Of a stretch of DNA of 64,000 bases, positions 23,294 through 34,957 are shown one piece after another; position 1 is the first letter of the stretch, and every line of letters starts with the position of its first letter. Under the pieces are notes generated by a model. That model saw nothing but the letters and a program-made list of their open reading frames with translations. It did not search any database and was not told the DNA's origin. The DNA lies in assembly GCF_017654505.1 (NCBI RefSeq), contig NC_054571.1, forward strand, positions 1,682,707 through 1,746,706, read 5' to 3'. Both the position numbers and the translations under genes were made by a program. The stretch is from Polyodon spathula. Lineage: Eukaryota > Chordata > Actinopteri > Acipenseriformes > Polyodontidae.

Positions 23294-23920
23294 TCAAGAC
23301 GCTTGTGTGTGTAAAAGTGCATCAGATTTGCATGCCTGCCCAAATGTAAGAAAGAACAGAGTCAAGGATTGGTTTCTAGTGTTATTCTAAATTGCGGTTT
23401 CCTTGGCAACACTCTGGAGGACTCCTGGCCTCTCTTTTGTTGCCTCACTAGATTTTTTCCCTTTGTATTTTTTTTTCTCGTGTTTTTTTAGTTCTCTTTC
23501 CCAGCATGTCTCAATTCAGTCTGCCAGCAGCAGGCCATGTATCTCTTAATGAAAGGAAGCAACAAAAAAAAAAACCTTTCCTGGCAGCCCTGTTTGGTAA
23601 TAGTCAGGGAAATCAGAATTGAATACAGGCAGGGTCAAAGGAATTAGTCGCCGCGCATTTTTTGTAGGAGTGAGCTGATACTCGGAACTGCCTTTCAGAA
23701 GTATTTCAAAACCGGCAGCAGGTATTCAAAAAAATCCATTCATTAATGTGTTGATTTAAAAACAAGAAATGTTGTCCTTCCCTCACCTTTACAATTGAGT
23801 ACCAATCAATAGCACTTAAATTAAATGTTCCTCTCATCCAGGGCGCTGATGTGCTGTAGTACCGTGGGCGTAAACAGACAAAGAAAATGGATTATTATTA
23901 TTATTATTATTATTATATTA

Positions 23921-23951
<31 letters not shown>

Positions 23952-24309
23952 ATATCTGGTACCAACAGATTATTTGAATTGTCTCAAAAAAGCAGGAAAT
24001 TCACTATTACCCAGATGAGACGCATTATTGATACTAGTACTGTAACTATAAAGATGATCATTTTGTAACCCTTTTTTTCTTGCCCTTTTCCCATCGCCTA
24101 GCGGTGTTGCGTTCCACACACACAATTAGCTTTGTGTGTGTGCGTGTGTGTGTGCGTGCGTGTGTGTGTGTGTGTGCGTAAAACAGTGTGCTTCTGTTTA
24201 ACTGTCTCTTCTTGCTATTAGCTTTCGCTGCAACATAAGCTTATGAAAATAACATTTTTAAAAAAATATTTTTTTTCACATGTTATAATATTGGTAAGCG
24301 TAGTAGTAC

Positions 24310-24350
<41 letters not shown>

Positions 24351-24957
24351 ACATGGATTGCCGCCACCGCTCAAGGACAGAACACACGTGGTCTTTTTAA
24401 ATAAATTATCCAGCTTGCAAAAGAAACAAAAGAATCAGAAACAAACTGACCATCTACTGCAGATAAAGACTATACACCAGAGCAATGCATCTTCTGTACA
24501 TCAAAAAAAAAGACTAAGAGGCAGACAGCATTCATAAAAGGATAGCCTTTCTTTTCCTTTGTCAAGGAAGGGGAAGGTACCGGGGCGGCGGCCTTGCGTT
24601 GTTGTGTCCAGTAAAAGCTGTTGTTTATCGCATGCATTTCATCTAGATGCTGTACACTGTAATGGTACATTATTATGAAAACCAAGGTGAAAGCTCTTTT
24701 AGTTTCGCCTAAAGAACAGCCTCCATTAGGGCTGCCACTGCCCAGCGCGTCATACGTTTTATTTGCTTTACCGCAAGCACCATTTTCAATCTCCATACCC
24801 TTCCGTCACCTCGCTGAGGCATTTCACCCTTTTAAAAGTGCATTCACAAGCTTGTCAAAGCAGTCTCTGATCCAGCTCACTTTTCTTCGTGGCTCGAGGG
24901 AGCTGAGGGACGCTCTTCAGAGAGTAAAAGGACTCAGGCTGCTAACTGAATAATAAA
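23294..24957. other. Unassigned sequence with microsatellites
   Basis: Holds (ATT)n at 23890-23952, (GT)n at 24134-24178 and (ATT)n at 24316-24350. No exon or transposon recognised. Confidence 0.4.
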
Positions 24958-25440
24958 GCCTTTCTCTGTTGCACCAGCACACAGCAGAGGGAGGCTGTTA
25001 AGAGAGTAGAAGAGTCTTTCTTTCTCTGTTGCACCAGCACACAGCAGTGGGAGGCTGTTAAGAGAGTAGAAGAGCCTTTCTTTCTCTGTTGCACCAGCAC
25101 ACAGCAGTGGGAGGCTGTTAAGAGAGTAGAAGAGCCTTTCTTTCTCTGTTGCACCAGCACACAGCAGAGGGAGGCTTTTAAGAGAGTAGAAGAGCCTTTC
25201 TTTCTCTGTTGCACCAGCACACAGCAGAGGGAGGCTGTTAAGAGAGTAGAAGAGCTTTTCTTTCTCTTCCTCTACTATACCGGCACAGAGAGGCTGTTGC
25301 AAGAGTCTAAGATCCTCACCTTTCTCTTTCTTTGCTCCACCAGCACACAGCAGAGGGAGGCTGTTCAGACAGTGTAAGAGCCTTGTTTCTCTTTCTGTTC
25401 ACCACTGGCTCAGAGAAGAGGGAAGCTTTTAGGATACTGT
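24958..25440. repeat. 60-bp minisatellite, about 7 units
   Basis: Five units in exact 60-bp register (24961-25260) begin TTTCTCTGTTGCACCAGCAC and continue ACAGCAGAGGGAGGCTGTTA, AGAGAGTAGAAGAG. Diverged units lie on the right. Sixty is a multiple of three and no unit carries a stop in two minus-strand frames, so 92- and 122-residue open frames with a 20-residue repeat arise. I treat these as by-products of the repeat. Confidence 0.95.
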
Positions 25441-25493
25441 ATTATTTCTTTTAAACCAATAGAAATGTATTCAATTCCTGCTCTGTAGAATTA

Positions 25494-25810
25494 CAGCTAT
25501 GGCCAAAGGTTTTGCATCACCCTATAGAATGAACTCATTTTGCTTCATAAAGTTGAATGAAACCTGCTGAATAATGTTATGTTAACATATTGAATTGCAT
25601 ACCGCTTTGTATATATGTGACATTTCTAAACCTAACATGAAATACTGTACTACTGTTATGGCTTCCGGTAGACTCTTGCGATATCATTTTGTAGTTTCTA
25701 TTAAAATTTAAATGTTAAATAAAAGATCTAAATTATGTTCATAGTAGTTAAAAAAAAAAAAATTCTCAATTCTAAAATTCTAGTTGATGCAAAACTTTTG
25801 ACCATAGTTG
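25494..25810 (+). mobile_element. Tc1/mariner-like MITE, copy 3, intact ends
   Basis: A 317-bp unit flanked by TA on both sides (25492-25493 and 25811-25812). The left end CAGCTATGGCCAAAGGTTTT is matched by the inverted right end AAAACTTTTGACCATAGTTG. The interior shares ATGAAACCTGCTGAATAATG and GTTATGGCTTCCGGTAGACT with copies 1, 4 and 5. No transposase. Confidence 0.85.
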
Positions 25811-25812
25811 TA

Positions 25813-26538
25813 CATCTATCTAAAGTACATTATTTCAAATGCATCTGCATGCAAAACAGATCTCACAAAACAAAAAAAGCAGGCAAAGAAAATCTCCAGG
25901 ATAGCGAAGGATGCAAATTCTTAAAGATGAAAATTGAAAAGCCTCAAGTAATTCCACGGGCAGAAACATACATAAATAATGACTTGTAATACTAAAAATG
26001 CCTGCAGGCTTCTTCCAAAAATAAATGAAAACGATAAGATAAGAAATAAGATTTGAAATATGATATGCTATGCATGGTCTGTTCTTAATTCCCACTCCTT
26101 CCCCAGTGCTCTCTTTCTTTCTTTACTCTTGCTCAGCTGCATTATGGTAAAAAATGATTGCTGTGTCCTGGAAATATGATCGAAATGTTCTCTCTGGATA
26201 TGAAAGAATGTCGATGTAATTTTCTTTGCAGGCTCTACATCCCCCGTGGAGCTCAGCTCTCGTGTTCTTTATATGGTGCATCCATCACAAACCAGACCCC
26301 CCCTCAACACAGCAATGACTGCTGCATCAGCATCAGCATCATCTACCCTTGATGGTGCTCTTCAGCTCTGCTCTCCAGTGAGAGGACGCTTCTTGTACTG
26401 TGTGCTCCCATTACACAGCATGTAAGAAGCATGCAAATTATTTCTTTAGCATTTATCATAGCGCCTTTAATCAAGGCACTTTACAAGTTTTTAGAATTTG
26501 TACAATATGAAAAAAAATGGGTGAAGACAGAGGGAAGG
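25813..26538. other. Unassigned sequence
   Basis: No repeat or exon supported. Confidence 0.35.
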
Positions 26539-26954
26539 TGTGGCAGGCTGGTGAGTGGATAGAGGACCAGAGACAGACTGCAGTTCAAAAAATCCTAATT
26601 TTATTATAAATAAACACAAAAATAAAGTGCACAAGGGCAAAATAAAAATCTTTAAACACAAAAAGAAAGACAGCAAAACAAAACTTACAAAATTAAGGTT
26701 TCCAGGCTGTGCAATGCCTTCACTGGATTCACATATCACAAAAAGAACAAACACCAACCTGCTTCCTCAGCTCCCTCCTCCCAAATGAGAAGCAGAGGCC
26801 TCCTTTTATGTCAGGTGGCTGGGCGCTGATTGATCGTTAATTAACCTAATCAACTAATCAACCCCAACCACCTGAACATAATAAACCCAGGCAGGTAGGG
26901 GAAATTAACCCCATCCCTGCCAATTTAAAAAGGGAAGAGCTTTGCTCTGCCACA
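26539..26954 (-). mobile_element. Solo LTR 2, complete, with target-site duplication
   Basis: The 416-bp unit begins TGTGGCAGG and ends CTGCCACA on the plus strand. It is flanked on both sides by GAAGG (26534-26538 and 26955-26959), a perfect 5-bp target duplication. Read on the minus strand it has TGGCAGGGATGGGGTTAAT, a TATA-like element upstream of AGGAGGCCTCTGC, and AATAAA-type signals, in the order U3-R-U5. The minus-strand GGCAGGG.TGGGGTTAAT block is shared with the LTR at 53547. No internal retroelement region is adjacent. Confidence 0.85.
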
Positions 26955-28329
26955 GAAGGTTATTGGGGTAAGGTGAGGAGATTAATAGCTATAGGCAAGG
27001 CTAGGTCAGGGTCGAGCAGGCAGATATAACAGTAGGGCGGGGGCCAGCAGTAAGGGTAGGATGGGCTATGGAAAAAAAAGATGAGTTTTAAGGGAGCAAA
27101 AACTACGTAGTGGGTGACTTTTATGATGAGTGAGAGTTTATTCCAATGACGGGTAGCAAGAAGAAGGGAGGAACGAAAACGGGATTGGGCACAGGGCGAG
27201 GGTGGGACAGAGAGGGAAAGCAGTGATTGGGAGTGTCAGGGATGAGGAAGAATGTAATAAGAAATTAGTGCAGTCAGATAAGGTGGGGCAAGAATGACTT
27301 TTGCTTGCCTCCATTTTCTCCAATCTTAACGTTAACAGCAAGAAACAGATTAGGTGTGCTTGCAAGTTCTTACAGGTTGCCATGCACCGTGCAAACAAAA
27401 CGAACATTTGTCCCTAATTTGGGCTTTTTTCTTTTTTTTTAAACCTTTCATTCAGCAATCAGAAAGCTCCGTTTGCAGGCACAGCCTAAATGCGTAGCGA
27501 TACTAAACAGAAACAGTGCTGTACTAATACAATTACTCAAGCCTATAATAAAACACATATTTGAGACTCAGACTAGCCTTGTTCAGCTTTGTAAAATATG
27601 GAGGGCCAATCCCCTTTCCAACCCTTACCCCTCTATCCCTGCAATGCAACGCTACAAAACTAGTGACCAAAAATTAATCTGAAGTTTAATTCAGGGTTTG
27701 TCCTAGTCGTTTTATAACAAGCTCTGTTTTCATTGCAAACACACACACACACAAACAGTACTGAGTTACAGAAATGGGTTTGCTTTAGACAGTAAAAAGG
27801 TAACATTTTCAGCTGCAAAAACTATTGCTAGACTGCATTCAGGTCACAAGTCAGTCCGCGTTAGGAGAATCTCAGGTCTGCTCACTGACTGGCAAATCGT
27901 GACTACCCTAGTTCTGTTACCTGGGCCTCTAAATAGGCCACAGCATTAGCGTTTTTTCGACAGCTGTCCTTAACTGAATCTGTGTGTCCCTTTTTTTTGT
28001 TGTCTTTGAAGAGCAATGTCATTATTCGAAATTAGAGGAATGTCAACTCTGAATGATCCAGTAGGGGGTCTGTGCTACGCTAGAATTTATTAAAGAAGAC
28101 GGCCCTAATTCATTTCCGAGGGATCATGAACGTGGAATTTTCCAGCTTTTTTTTTTAACGGTATTGAACTCAGCATGGGCTCAGTCAAAGTCATGTGGTC
28201 CTGTATAGATGTGTAAAGGCTGCCCTTACACGTTGCAACTTTTTAAATCTATTTTGCACAAAGCCAAAAGGGAGTTACTGAAGGGTGCATTTCGAGATTT
28301 AGTTCCCCTTAGTGAAGTGCAGTAAACTG

Positions 28330-28377
<48 letters not shown>

Positions 28378-28390
28378 ATGAGTTTTTCTA
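26955..28390. other. Unassigned sequence
   Basis: Includes a purine-rich stretch (26960-27290) and a (GA)n tract at 28333-28374. No supported gene. Confidence 0.35.
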
Positions 28391-28793
28391 CAGTTACAGC
28401 CAAAAGTTTTGCATCACCAAGAACTTTAGGATTGACACATACTTACAAAAAAAACAAATAAATACAGGAGCATAATTTAGATATTTTATTTATCATCATG
28501 TAACCAAAGAAACTACAAAATGACATGGCAAAATAATAATAAAATAAAATAAAAAAAATAAATAAATAAATAAAAAATAATCTACCAGAAGCCATAATAG
28601 TAGTACAGTAGTATTTATTGTTAGATTGCAAAATGTGACATTTTTCAATTTATGTCAGTTTCTCATAAGGAAAACTACAAAGCGGTGTGTAATTCAATAT
28701 GTTAACGTGGCATTATTCAGCAGGGTTCACTTGACTTTATGAAGCAAAATGTGTTCATTCTAGAGGGCGATGCAAAACTTTTGGGCACAGCTG
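28391..28793 (-). mobile_element. Tc1/mariner-like MITE, copy 4, intact ends
   Basis: A 403-bp unit flanked by TA (28389-28390 and 28794-28795). Ends are CAGTTACAGCCAAAAGTTTT and the inverted CAAAACTTTTGGGCACAGCTG. The interior is reversed relative to copies 1 and 3 (AGAAGCCATAATAGTAGTAC, TTCAATATGTTAACG). It is longer than the others because of AAAT-rich simple sequence at 28530-28575. Confidence 0.85.
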
Positions 28794-28795
28794 TA

Positions 28796-29107
28796 TATAA
28801 AGAAGCAGTGGTCCTTTCAATCTGGGGAAGGCTTGATAAAGATTGGAAACTCACACTAGTCCTGCACCTAGTCCTGGCTTTTCAGAGCTACCATCAATTG
28901 TAAATGTATATTATTAAAATGATCAGAAGCCAGGAGTTTGAGCAAACCCTGTTAAAATAGTTAGCTTTCTGCTGCAGATGCATCAGCAGCTTCTATTAGT
29001 AAACCTACAGATGCAGGAAAAGGCCTGTCTGCACAAAGTCCCAGAACCTTGTCATTCCATTAATAATAGCTGAACAAGGATATTTATAAAACCCAAGACT
29101 GGAGATT
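28796..29107. other. Unassigned sequence
   Basis: No repeat or exon recognised. Confidence 0.35.
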
Positions 29108-29360
29108 GAACTGCTCACCCCTAAGAGAAAGGGTGCTCCCTACAGTCCAGGGTAGGCTTGAGGCACGGAGATTGAACTGATCTCTCCCTCACCTCCCCAA
29201 GAGAAAGGGTGCTCCCTCCAGTTCAGGGCAGGCTTTAGGCATGGAGAATGAACTGCTCCCTCCCTCACCTCCCCAAGAGAAATGGTGCTCCCTCCAGTCC
29301 AGGGCAGGCTTGAGGCATGGAGACTGAACTGCTCCCTCCCTCACCCCCCTAAGAGAAATG
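29108..29360. repeat. 76-bp minisatellite, about 3.3 units
   Basis: Units start at GAACTG at 29108, 29174, 29250 and 29326 (the first is shorter). Each contains AGAGAAAGGGTGCTCCCTCC and AGGGCAGGCTTGAGGCATGG. The minus-strand open frame crossing it is a by-product. Confidence 0.9.
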
Positions 29361-30647
29361 TTCGCGGTAGGGCAATGTTGAGGGAAGCTTTGCCACACTG
29401 CTACTCTGTCCCAGGCACCTTTCCTGAGCAGCACGATTCATCACCGTAAAAGATTAGGATGAAAGCTCCCGACATCTGGAGCTTTAAACGGGCCATGCCA
29501 GTGCTCAACGGGTCGTATTTACTTCCAACAAGAACAGATCCAGTGTTGTTCCCTGGCTTCTTCCCAGGCCACACCACAAGCAAGATTATTCAACTGCTTC
29601 ATAAGGCCGCTTGGGGGAACAGTATGAGCCAGTGTTTGCTTGTCAAGGTCGCAGTGTGTCCTTTTATAGTCCTTTTTGCTATGCTTTTTTGTCGTTAGTT
29701 TTCTAACCTCCCTGTACTAAAATTCCGGTACATCTTATCCTGTGTACTGATGTCATCTCATGTACAAAATGAGATTACTTTTCAGTCCTTGCACCCAAAC
29801 TAGACCAGACGACAGGTCTCATAACAATAAGAGACACCCTACACACTGTCTGTGTGCTTATAACACAACTGTTACCTCATGATCATTTTTCATCAAGCAA
29901 GAAAACAAAAAACACACAAAAAGCTGGACTAATGCAACATTTAAAACCAAAACCCTGAAAAACGCCTTCATAATCCTCACAGTTGAACATAAAAATACAT
30001 TTTATCCCACTAAAGGTAGCAGTGTGAATGCGAAATATTGCCAGCATTTCCAAGTACAGTAGTTAGTAATGCCTCAGTCCTGCAAGCCTGACTTTTCTTA
30101 AGAGAGATTCAGCAATATCACAATACAGTCAGACAGTCAGCACTTAAATCTGAAACTAATTATACTCCTCTTTTTGTCTCTGCTTCGAAATGATAACATT
30201 GCCCACCGAGGTTTAGCTGCTAATTTGAGAAGAAAATGATGGTGTTTAATAGACAATTAGCAGCTCTTTTGAGCTGCAGTAAGTGCACGTTTGGCTAATT
30301 GCCCTGCTAACTGAAATGACTCAAACAGCACACTCCCCAGAAAGGTTACAGGCAGCACAGGAATGTAGATTTTTAGAATAACCGGGGAGTAGGGAGGCAA
30401 AGCGAATGATTCTTTTCCTAAATTGCATGGTTCATGTGACTCGCTTTGGTTTTCGGGAAGCGCTCCATTGTTCAGTTTGTATATCTTTGTTAGGTTATTA
30501 GCATCTTCAGAAACGTATTTCACGGCTCCTTGGATCATCATGCAGATTCACTTTTCATTTCCAGTATGGTTTTAAATACAACCCTGCAGAGCAGTCCTGT
30601 CCATGTTGGTCCGAACGTTTTACAGTACCTCTTGCTTTATTTACAGG
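29361..30647. other. Unassigned sequence
   Basis: Non-repetitive. The part 30190-30310 contains ACAATTAGCAG and GGCTAATTGCC homeodomain-type cores and may be a conserved non-coding element. Untested. Confidence 0.3.
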
Positions 30648-30808
30648 AGACCTAACCCTAACCTTAACGCTAACCCTAGCCCCAACTCTAAAGCTAAGGC
30701 TAACCCCGACCCCAGCGCTAACGCTAACCCTAACCCCAACACCAACCCTAACCTTAATGCAAATGCTAACCCTAACCCCAACGCTAACGCCATCCCTAAC
30801 CCTAACCT
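30648..30808. repeat. Interstitial telomere-like (CCCTAA)n tract, degenerate
   Basis: About 160 bp built of CTAACCCTAACC, CTAACGCTAACC and AACCCCAAC variants. Perfect CCTAACCCTAA stretches remain at both edges and drifted units occupy the middle. The plus-strand Asn/Pro/Ala-rich open frame is a by-product. Confidence 0.9.
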
Positions 30809-30842
30809 GGAAATCTGGAATATACTACTTTGTTACGCTATA

Positions 30843-31385
30843 AGGATAAAACCAGACCATGTTTCAAACTTTAACAATGATACCATTTATTATCCAGCTA
30901 CCCACATTACATTCTGCATTGAAAGCTATTGTTCAGATAGAATATGAGCCACTAGTATTAACAGAGATAGACAATTGATCAGATTGCCTGCACCCCTGGA
31001 GAGAGCTCTCAGACTGATGGTCCACAATGATCCTGGGGGTATTAGAGGCTTCTCTGCCTGTGTCACCTCCATGCCTAGTATTTATACTACAGTAGGCTCA
31101 GAACATCCTTGACTACAGTCAGTTTTTGTTATCTTACTAATTATCGATAGAAACAAGTTATTCAGCTGTTACTCCATTCAAGTGCAACCAACTAATAACT
31201 ACTCTATTTTACAATGTTACTGTGGTTAATTGTTTGCCCTGCGTTCCTTCCCCATACATTTCTGCACAAGGCTTTATCATTCATCATTTTAAACCTAAAG
31301 TTACCTTAGCAACTCTGCTTGCGTCAAAGTCACTTCCGGCAAACAGGTTTACCATAACCAACAGATTTTCTTTCATGTGACATTT
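30843..31385 (+). repeat. Interspersed repeat family R3 (about 0.55 kb), copy 1
   Basis: Shared with 54450-55037 (reversed) and 59294-59862. Ordered landmarks: ACCAGACCATGTTTCAAA, CATTACATTCTGCATTGAA, CACTAGTATTAACAGAG, ATTGATCAGATTGCCTG, GTATTAGAGGCTTCTCTG, CCATGCCTAGTATTTATACT, GTTATCTTACTAATTA, CAGCTGTTACTCCATTCAAG, TTACCTTAGCAACTCT. No coding frame is conserved across copies. The class is not determined. Confidence 0.7.
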
Positions 31386-32149
31386 CCATTCTACAAACCA
31401 AAGCACTGAAGGGAGAGGCGTTGAATTTGTACTGAAGTCAGTTAAGGGTAGGAGAATGAAATGGAACTGCATGCATTTCTTTTTATATGCTATTTTCCAC
31501 ACAGATTCGCAGACACCATGCTTGGCTGCAGCATTGTCCCTTTGCCTTTGAAATAAGAAGAGTTATTTAAGCATTCACCAGATAGGCTGATTGATAACGC
31601 AAGCCAATTAAACCACCATTGTATCTTTTTCAGATCCGGAAATCTTTGTTTTATTGGCTGCACGAATTAAAAAAAAAAAATACCACTGACCCTCAAAGCC
31701 TCATCTAGTTGTGTAAAATCCAGCAAATAACTGCTTTTGCTATTGCTTTGAAAAGCTGGCACGCAAAGCAGACCCACACAGGTTAACAAAACAAGCCCCT
31801 CTGTGTTGGACTGAAGGGCAGGTATCCTTGCTGGCAGCAGTCAATGCTAAACTGACAGCAAAGACCTTTACTGTTTAGCTGCTCACAGACAGGCAGGTTT
31901 ACAAAAAAAAAAAAGGCTGAGCATCACTTGACTGCACTCTGTTCTGGAAAGGCGCTATATTAATCAAAACTCTATGGCATTGTACTGAGTTTTCTAAGCC
32001 TGGCAGAACACGAATGACGTGCCCCCCTTCTCCCGCAGTCTGCAGCTGTGTTTCCCTGCATCGTGATGCCAGTGCCTTCGCCTGTGTTGACCTGTATTGC
32101 ATTGTTTTGTATTGCATTAAACCGCATACCTTTGAAACAGCGTGCAGAG
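31386..32149. other. Unassigned sequence
   Basis: A short GGAAAGGCGCTATATTAATC at 31945-31965 resembles the common L2-like tail. Nothing else recognised. Confidence 0.35.
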
Positions 32150-32370
32150 GTTTGGGCAAACCTGTGAGGGTTTTTAGGGTTCCAGCTCCTTCGCTCTGGA
32201 ACTCGCTTCTAAATTCAATCCACAATGCCTGGCAGTATTTTTCATTCTAAGTTCTTTGATTTGATCTTTGGCTACCGAGCAGTTTGGAGCTCTTTTGGCT
32301 TGATATTTGTTTGTGTAATGCGCCCTGGGACGCTTGCACACGAAGGACGCTGTATAAAAGACATTTGTAT
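32150..32370 (+). mobile_element. L2-like LINE, C-terminal coding end and 3' UTR
   Basis: One frame reads ..RVFRVPAPSLWNSLLNSIHN.., matching the conserved Ala-Pro-x-Leu-Trp-Asn-Ser-Leu motif near the C-terminus of L2/CR1-clade reverse transcriptase. It is followed by a UTR ending GCGCCCTGGGACGCTTG.. and GACGCTGTATAAAAGACAT, a typical L2-like 3' end. It is 5' truncated, as usual for LINE copies. Confidence 0.6.
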
Positions 32371-32444
32371 GGTAATTGCTATGTTGTTTCCAAGCCTGGC
32401 ACTGACGTAGGGCTCAAGGGAAAAAAACAACTATTTGATTTTAC

Positions 32445-32625
32445 ACCCACATACTGTATATACTCTAAAACAAGTTTACCATAGTGAATGCATAGCAAGG
32501 TGCATTAAAATTGGAGTGAAAGCATGATGAAGCATAGGTAAGCATTGCAAAGAATAGCGAGGTATAATAACACATATTCATAAACATGGCAAACCAGGGT
32601 AAACGGAATACCAAAACTAACTGGC
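32445..32625 (+). repeat. Family R2, copy d
   Basis: Motifs GTTTACCATAGTGAATGCAT, AGCAAGGTGCATTAAAATTG, GAAAGCATGATGAAGCATAG, GTAAGCATTGCAAAGAATAG, ACATGGCAAACCAGGGTAAA. Confidence 0.65.
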
Positions 32626-34320
32626 TATGGAAGCCCCAGGCTGCAGTAATACAAGCGGTGTCATTGCCAGGGGCTGGCCATGTGTTTAAATAGACAGGAG
32701 TTCCCTGGGGAACCCATTAACCTTGTAATTGCTCTTTAAGCTAAACCCATCTGTGGATGCGTCGTTGAGCTGGGATTCGCCAGGGAGCTGAAACAAAGAG
32801 GGACCATTACATGACGGAACGTGATTTATTACCAGTGGTCTAAATCCACAATCTTATTGATTTGTGTATTTCTTTTTTAAGGGAGCTAGCGGGCTCTAAT
32901 TCATAGGCTAATTTACTTCTCCGGCCCTTCAGATCTTGGTTTCAACTGCGTCTGGTGGTCTCAGCTTGCGCCCCCCCCCCCCCCCCCCTCCCTTCCCTAT
33001 TTTGTCTCCACTGGTGGTCTTGCTTGCGAAAGCAATAGCACAGAGGAGAACTGAGGGATCCCACACCAGTGCAGTGGTGCTAAAATGAAACTGGCATGCT
33101 AGGCACTAAGGGTGTGCAGAGATGCCTTTCGATTACAGGTCAGGTGTATTGGTCATTAAAGGGTTAATCAGGAAGAGATGCTACCCATCAATACAAGCAC
33201 CCGAGCCACTTCATGTAATAAACTGGAATGTGCCTTGCTTTAACCCTTGGGATAGCCAGGATTTGCTTTTCACAGGACAGCAGGAGCAAGCAAACACTTC
33301 ATTTCTTAAATGAAAAGAGGATAAACACCACAAATCCCCAAACGACACCTTTAATTCTGTGAGGTTTCTTCTGCCACTGATTTTGAGAACAGCCCTGCAT
33401 CAGCCTGCCAAGTTCATAAAAGCTGATATGATCAAAGGCAATAAAATAATAATAATAATAGTAAAAAATAAATAAAAAAAACAGGCGAGTAGTTTTTATT
33501 AAAACTGAAATAACCTTCCTTAACAAAATCTGTTGGGAGCACAGAGCGAGACTATGTGAGGAGAGAGAATGACTCACAATACGTGACTGGTTATATCCAA
33601 GAAAAAATAAATTAATTGATAAAAAATAATTAAAATAATAATAAAACTGTAAGCCGGTAAAAATTAGTCAAGTGGTAAAATGAATTGTCCTGTTATAGAG
33701 TGGATTGGCTCATTGAGTCAGCTCATTTAGAGATCGGGACAGTGGTTTTATTCCGATTTATCCTGATCAAAGCTGTAATTAAGTCATTGCCAGACAGCTT
33801 GGGGCGTTTGACTTCACAATGAAACAGGAATTATGCGCCACGCTGCACGCAACAGCTAAGCTTTGTCTTTTTGACAGTCATTAGTTACCGTTCTTATTAT
33901 GCAAAAGGTTTCAATTTATCAAAACACAGCCCTCCTGCTCCAAGTGAATAATTCGGCACACCTCAAGACAAAATCCCAAAATGTCTTAATCCCTTTGTAT
34001 TTGTATTTATGTATGTATGTATGCATACAGTATGTATTTATTATTTATGTGAAGCTATGGTGGGCACATGCATGCATTTTGCTGACTTACAGATACTCTT
34101 GGTTATACGCTATTGAACAATCCACGCTAGCTGATCTGCGTTTCTCCTGTTTCAATACTGTCACTACTAACCTAGCCTTCAGAAACATGCAGCATCCTTC
34201 ATACAGGCGCGCTTTCACGCGTTGCTGTCAGGCTGCTTGCGCTACCACAGTGACACACTAACCAATCCACCAGTTCACAGCAGATTAACCACTTTGTTTG
34301 CAATTCTGTTTCAAACGTTA
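32626..34320. other. Unassigned sequence, partly candidate regulatory
   Basis: Includes a C run at 32971-32988. The block 33700-33870 is non-repetitive and rich in transcription-factor-like cores (TGATCAAAGCTGTAATTAAG, a TCF/LEF-like ATCAAAG, TTTTGACAGTCATTAG). No exon recognised. Confidence 0.3.
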
Positions 34321-34637
34321 CAGCTATGGCCAAAAGTTTTGCATCACCTAGAATTCTAGGACTGAGACATCATTTTTTTAAAAAAAAAGCTATATGAACA
34401 TAATTTAGATATTTTAGTCAACATCATGTAATCAAAGAAACTACAAAATGACATGTCAAAAAAGTCTACCGGAAGCCATGATTGTAGCACAGTAGTATTT
34501 CATGGTAGATTTTCGAAATGTAACATTTTTCAATTGTCAGTTTTTTTTTTTTTTTTTTACTATACAAAGCGGTGTGTAACTCAATATGAAAGATTAATTA
34601 GCAGGTTTCATGTATGCAAAAGTTTTGGCCATGGCTG
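34321..34637 (+). mobile_element. Tc1/mariner-like MITE, copy 5
   Basis: TA (34319-34320) precedes CAGCTATGGCCAAAAGTTTT. The right end GCAAAAGTTTTGGCCATGGCTG is the inverted match. The interior has ATCATGTAATCAAAGAAACT and CTACCGGAAGCCATGATTG. The right flank is TCC rather than TA. Confidence 0.8.
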
Positions 34638-34862
34638 TCCCACTAAAATCTGGTTGGGCATCCTGTATAGAATCAGAACTGTGTTGAGGTTCTATAAAGA
34701 ACCCATCTTGTATAACACAGGGTTTCCGCTTAATAGATAGGAGGGCTGTATTTGCTGAGAGTAAATTCAGAATCTGACACGTTCTAGAATGGTTTAATGA
34801 ACCCATTCCAGAACTTTGTTGGCGAGTTGCACCTGTTTGAGAATAAATTCTGGATATGGGAT

Positions 34863-34863
<1 letters not shown>

Positions 34864-34896
<33 letters not shown>

Positions 34897-34899
34897 AAA

Positions 34900-34930
<31 letters not shown>

Positions 34931-34957
34931 AAGAAGAAGAAGAAGAAGAAGAAGAAA
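34864..34957. repeat. C(32) tract followed by (AAG)n
   Basis: Thirty-two C residues (34864-34895), GAAAT, then about 19 AAG units to 34957. This explains the poly-Pro/poly-Arg and poly-Gly/poly-Phe open frames on the two strands. Confidence 0.95.

Noticed and set aside
24958..25440. CRISPR-like array
   Set aside because: Units are contiguous 60-bp repeats without unique spacers, in a vertebrate context.
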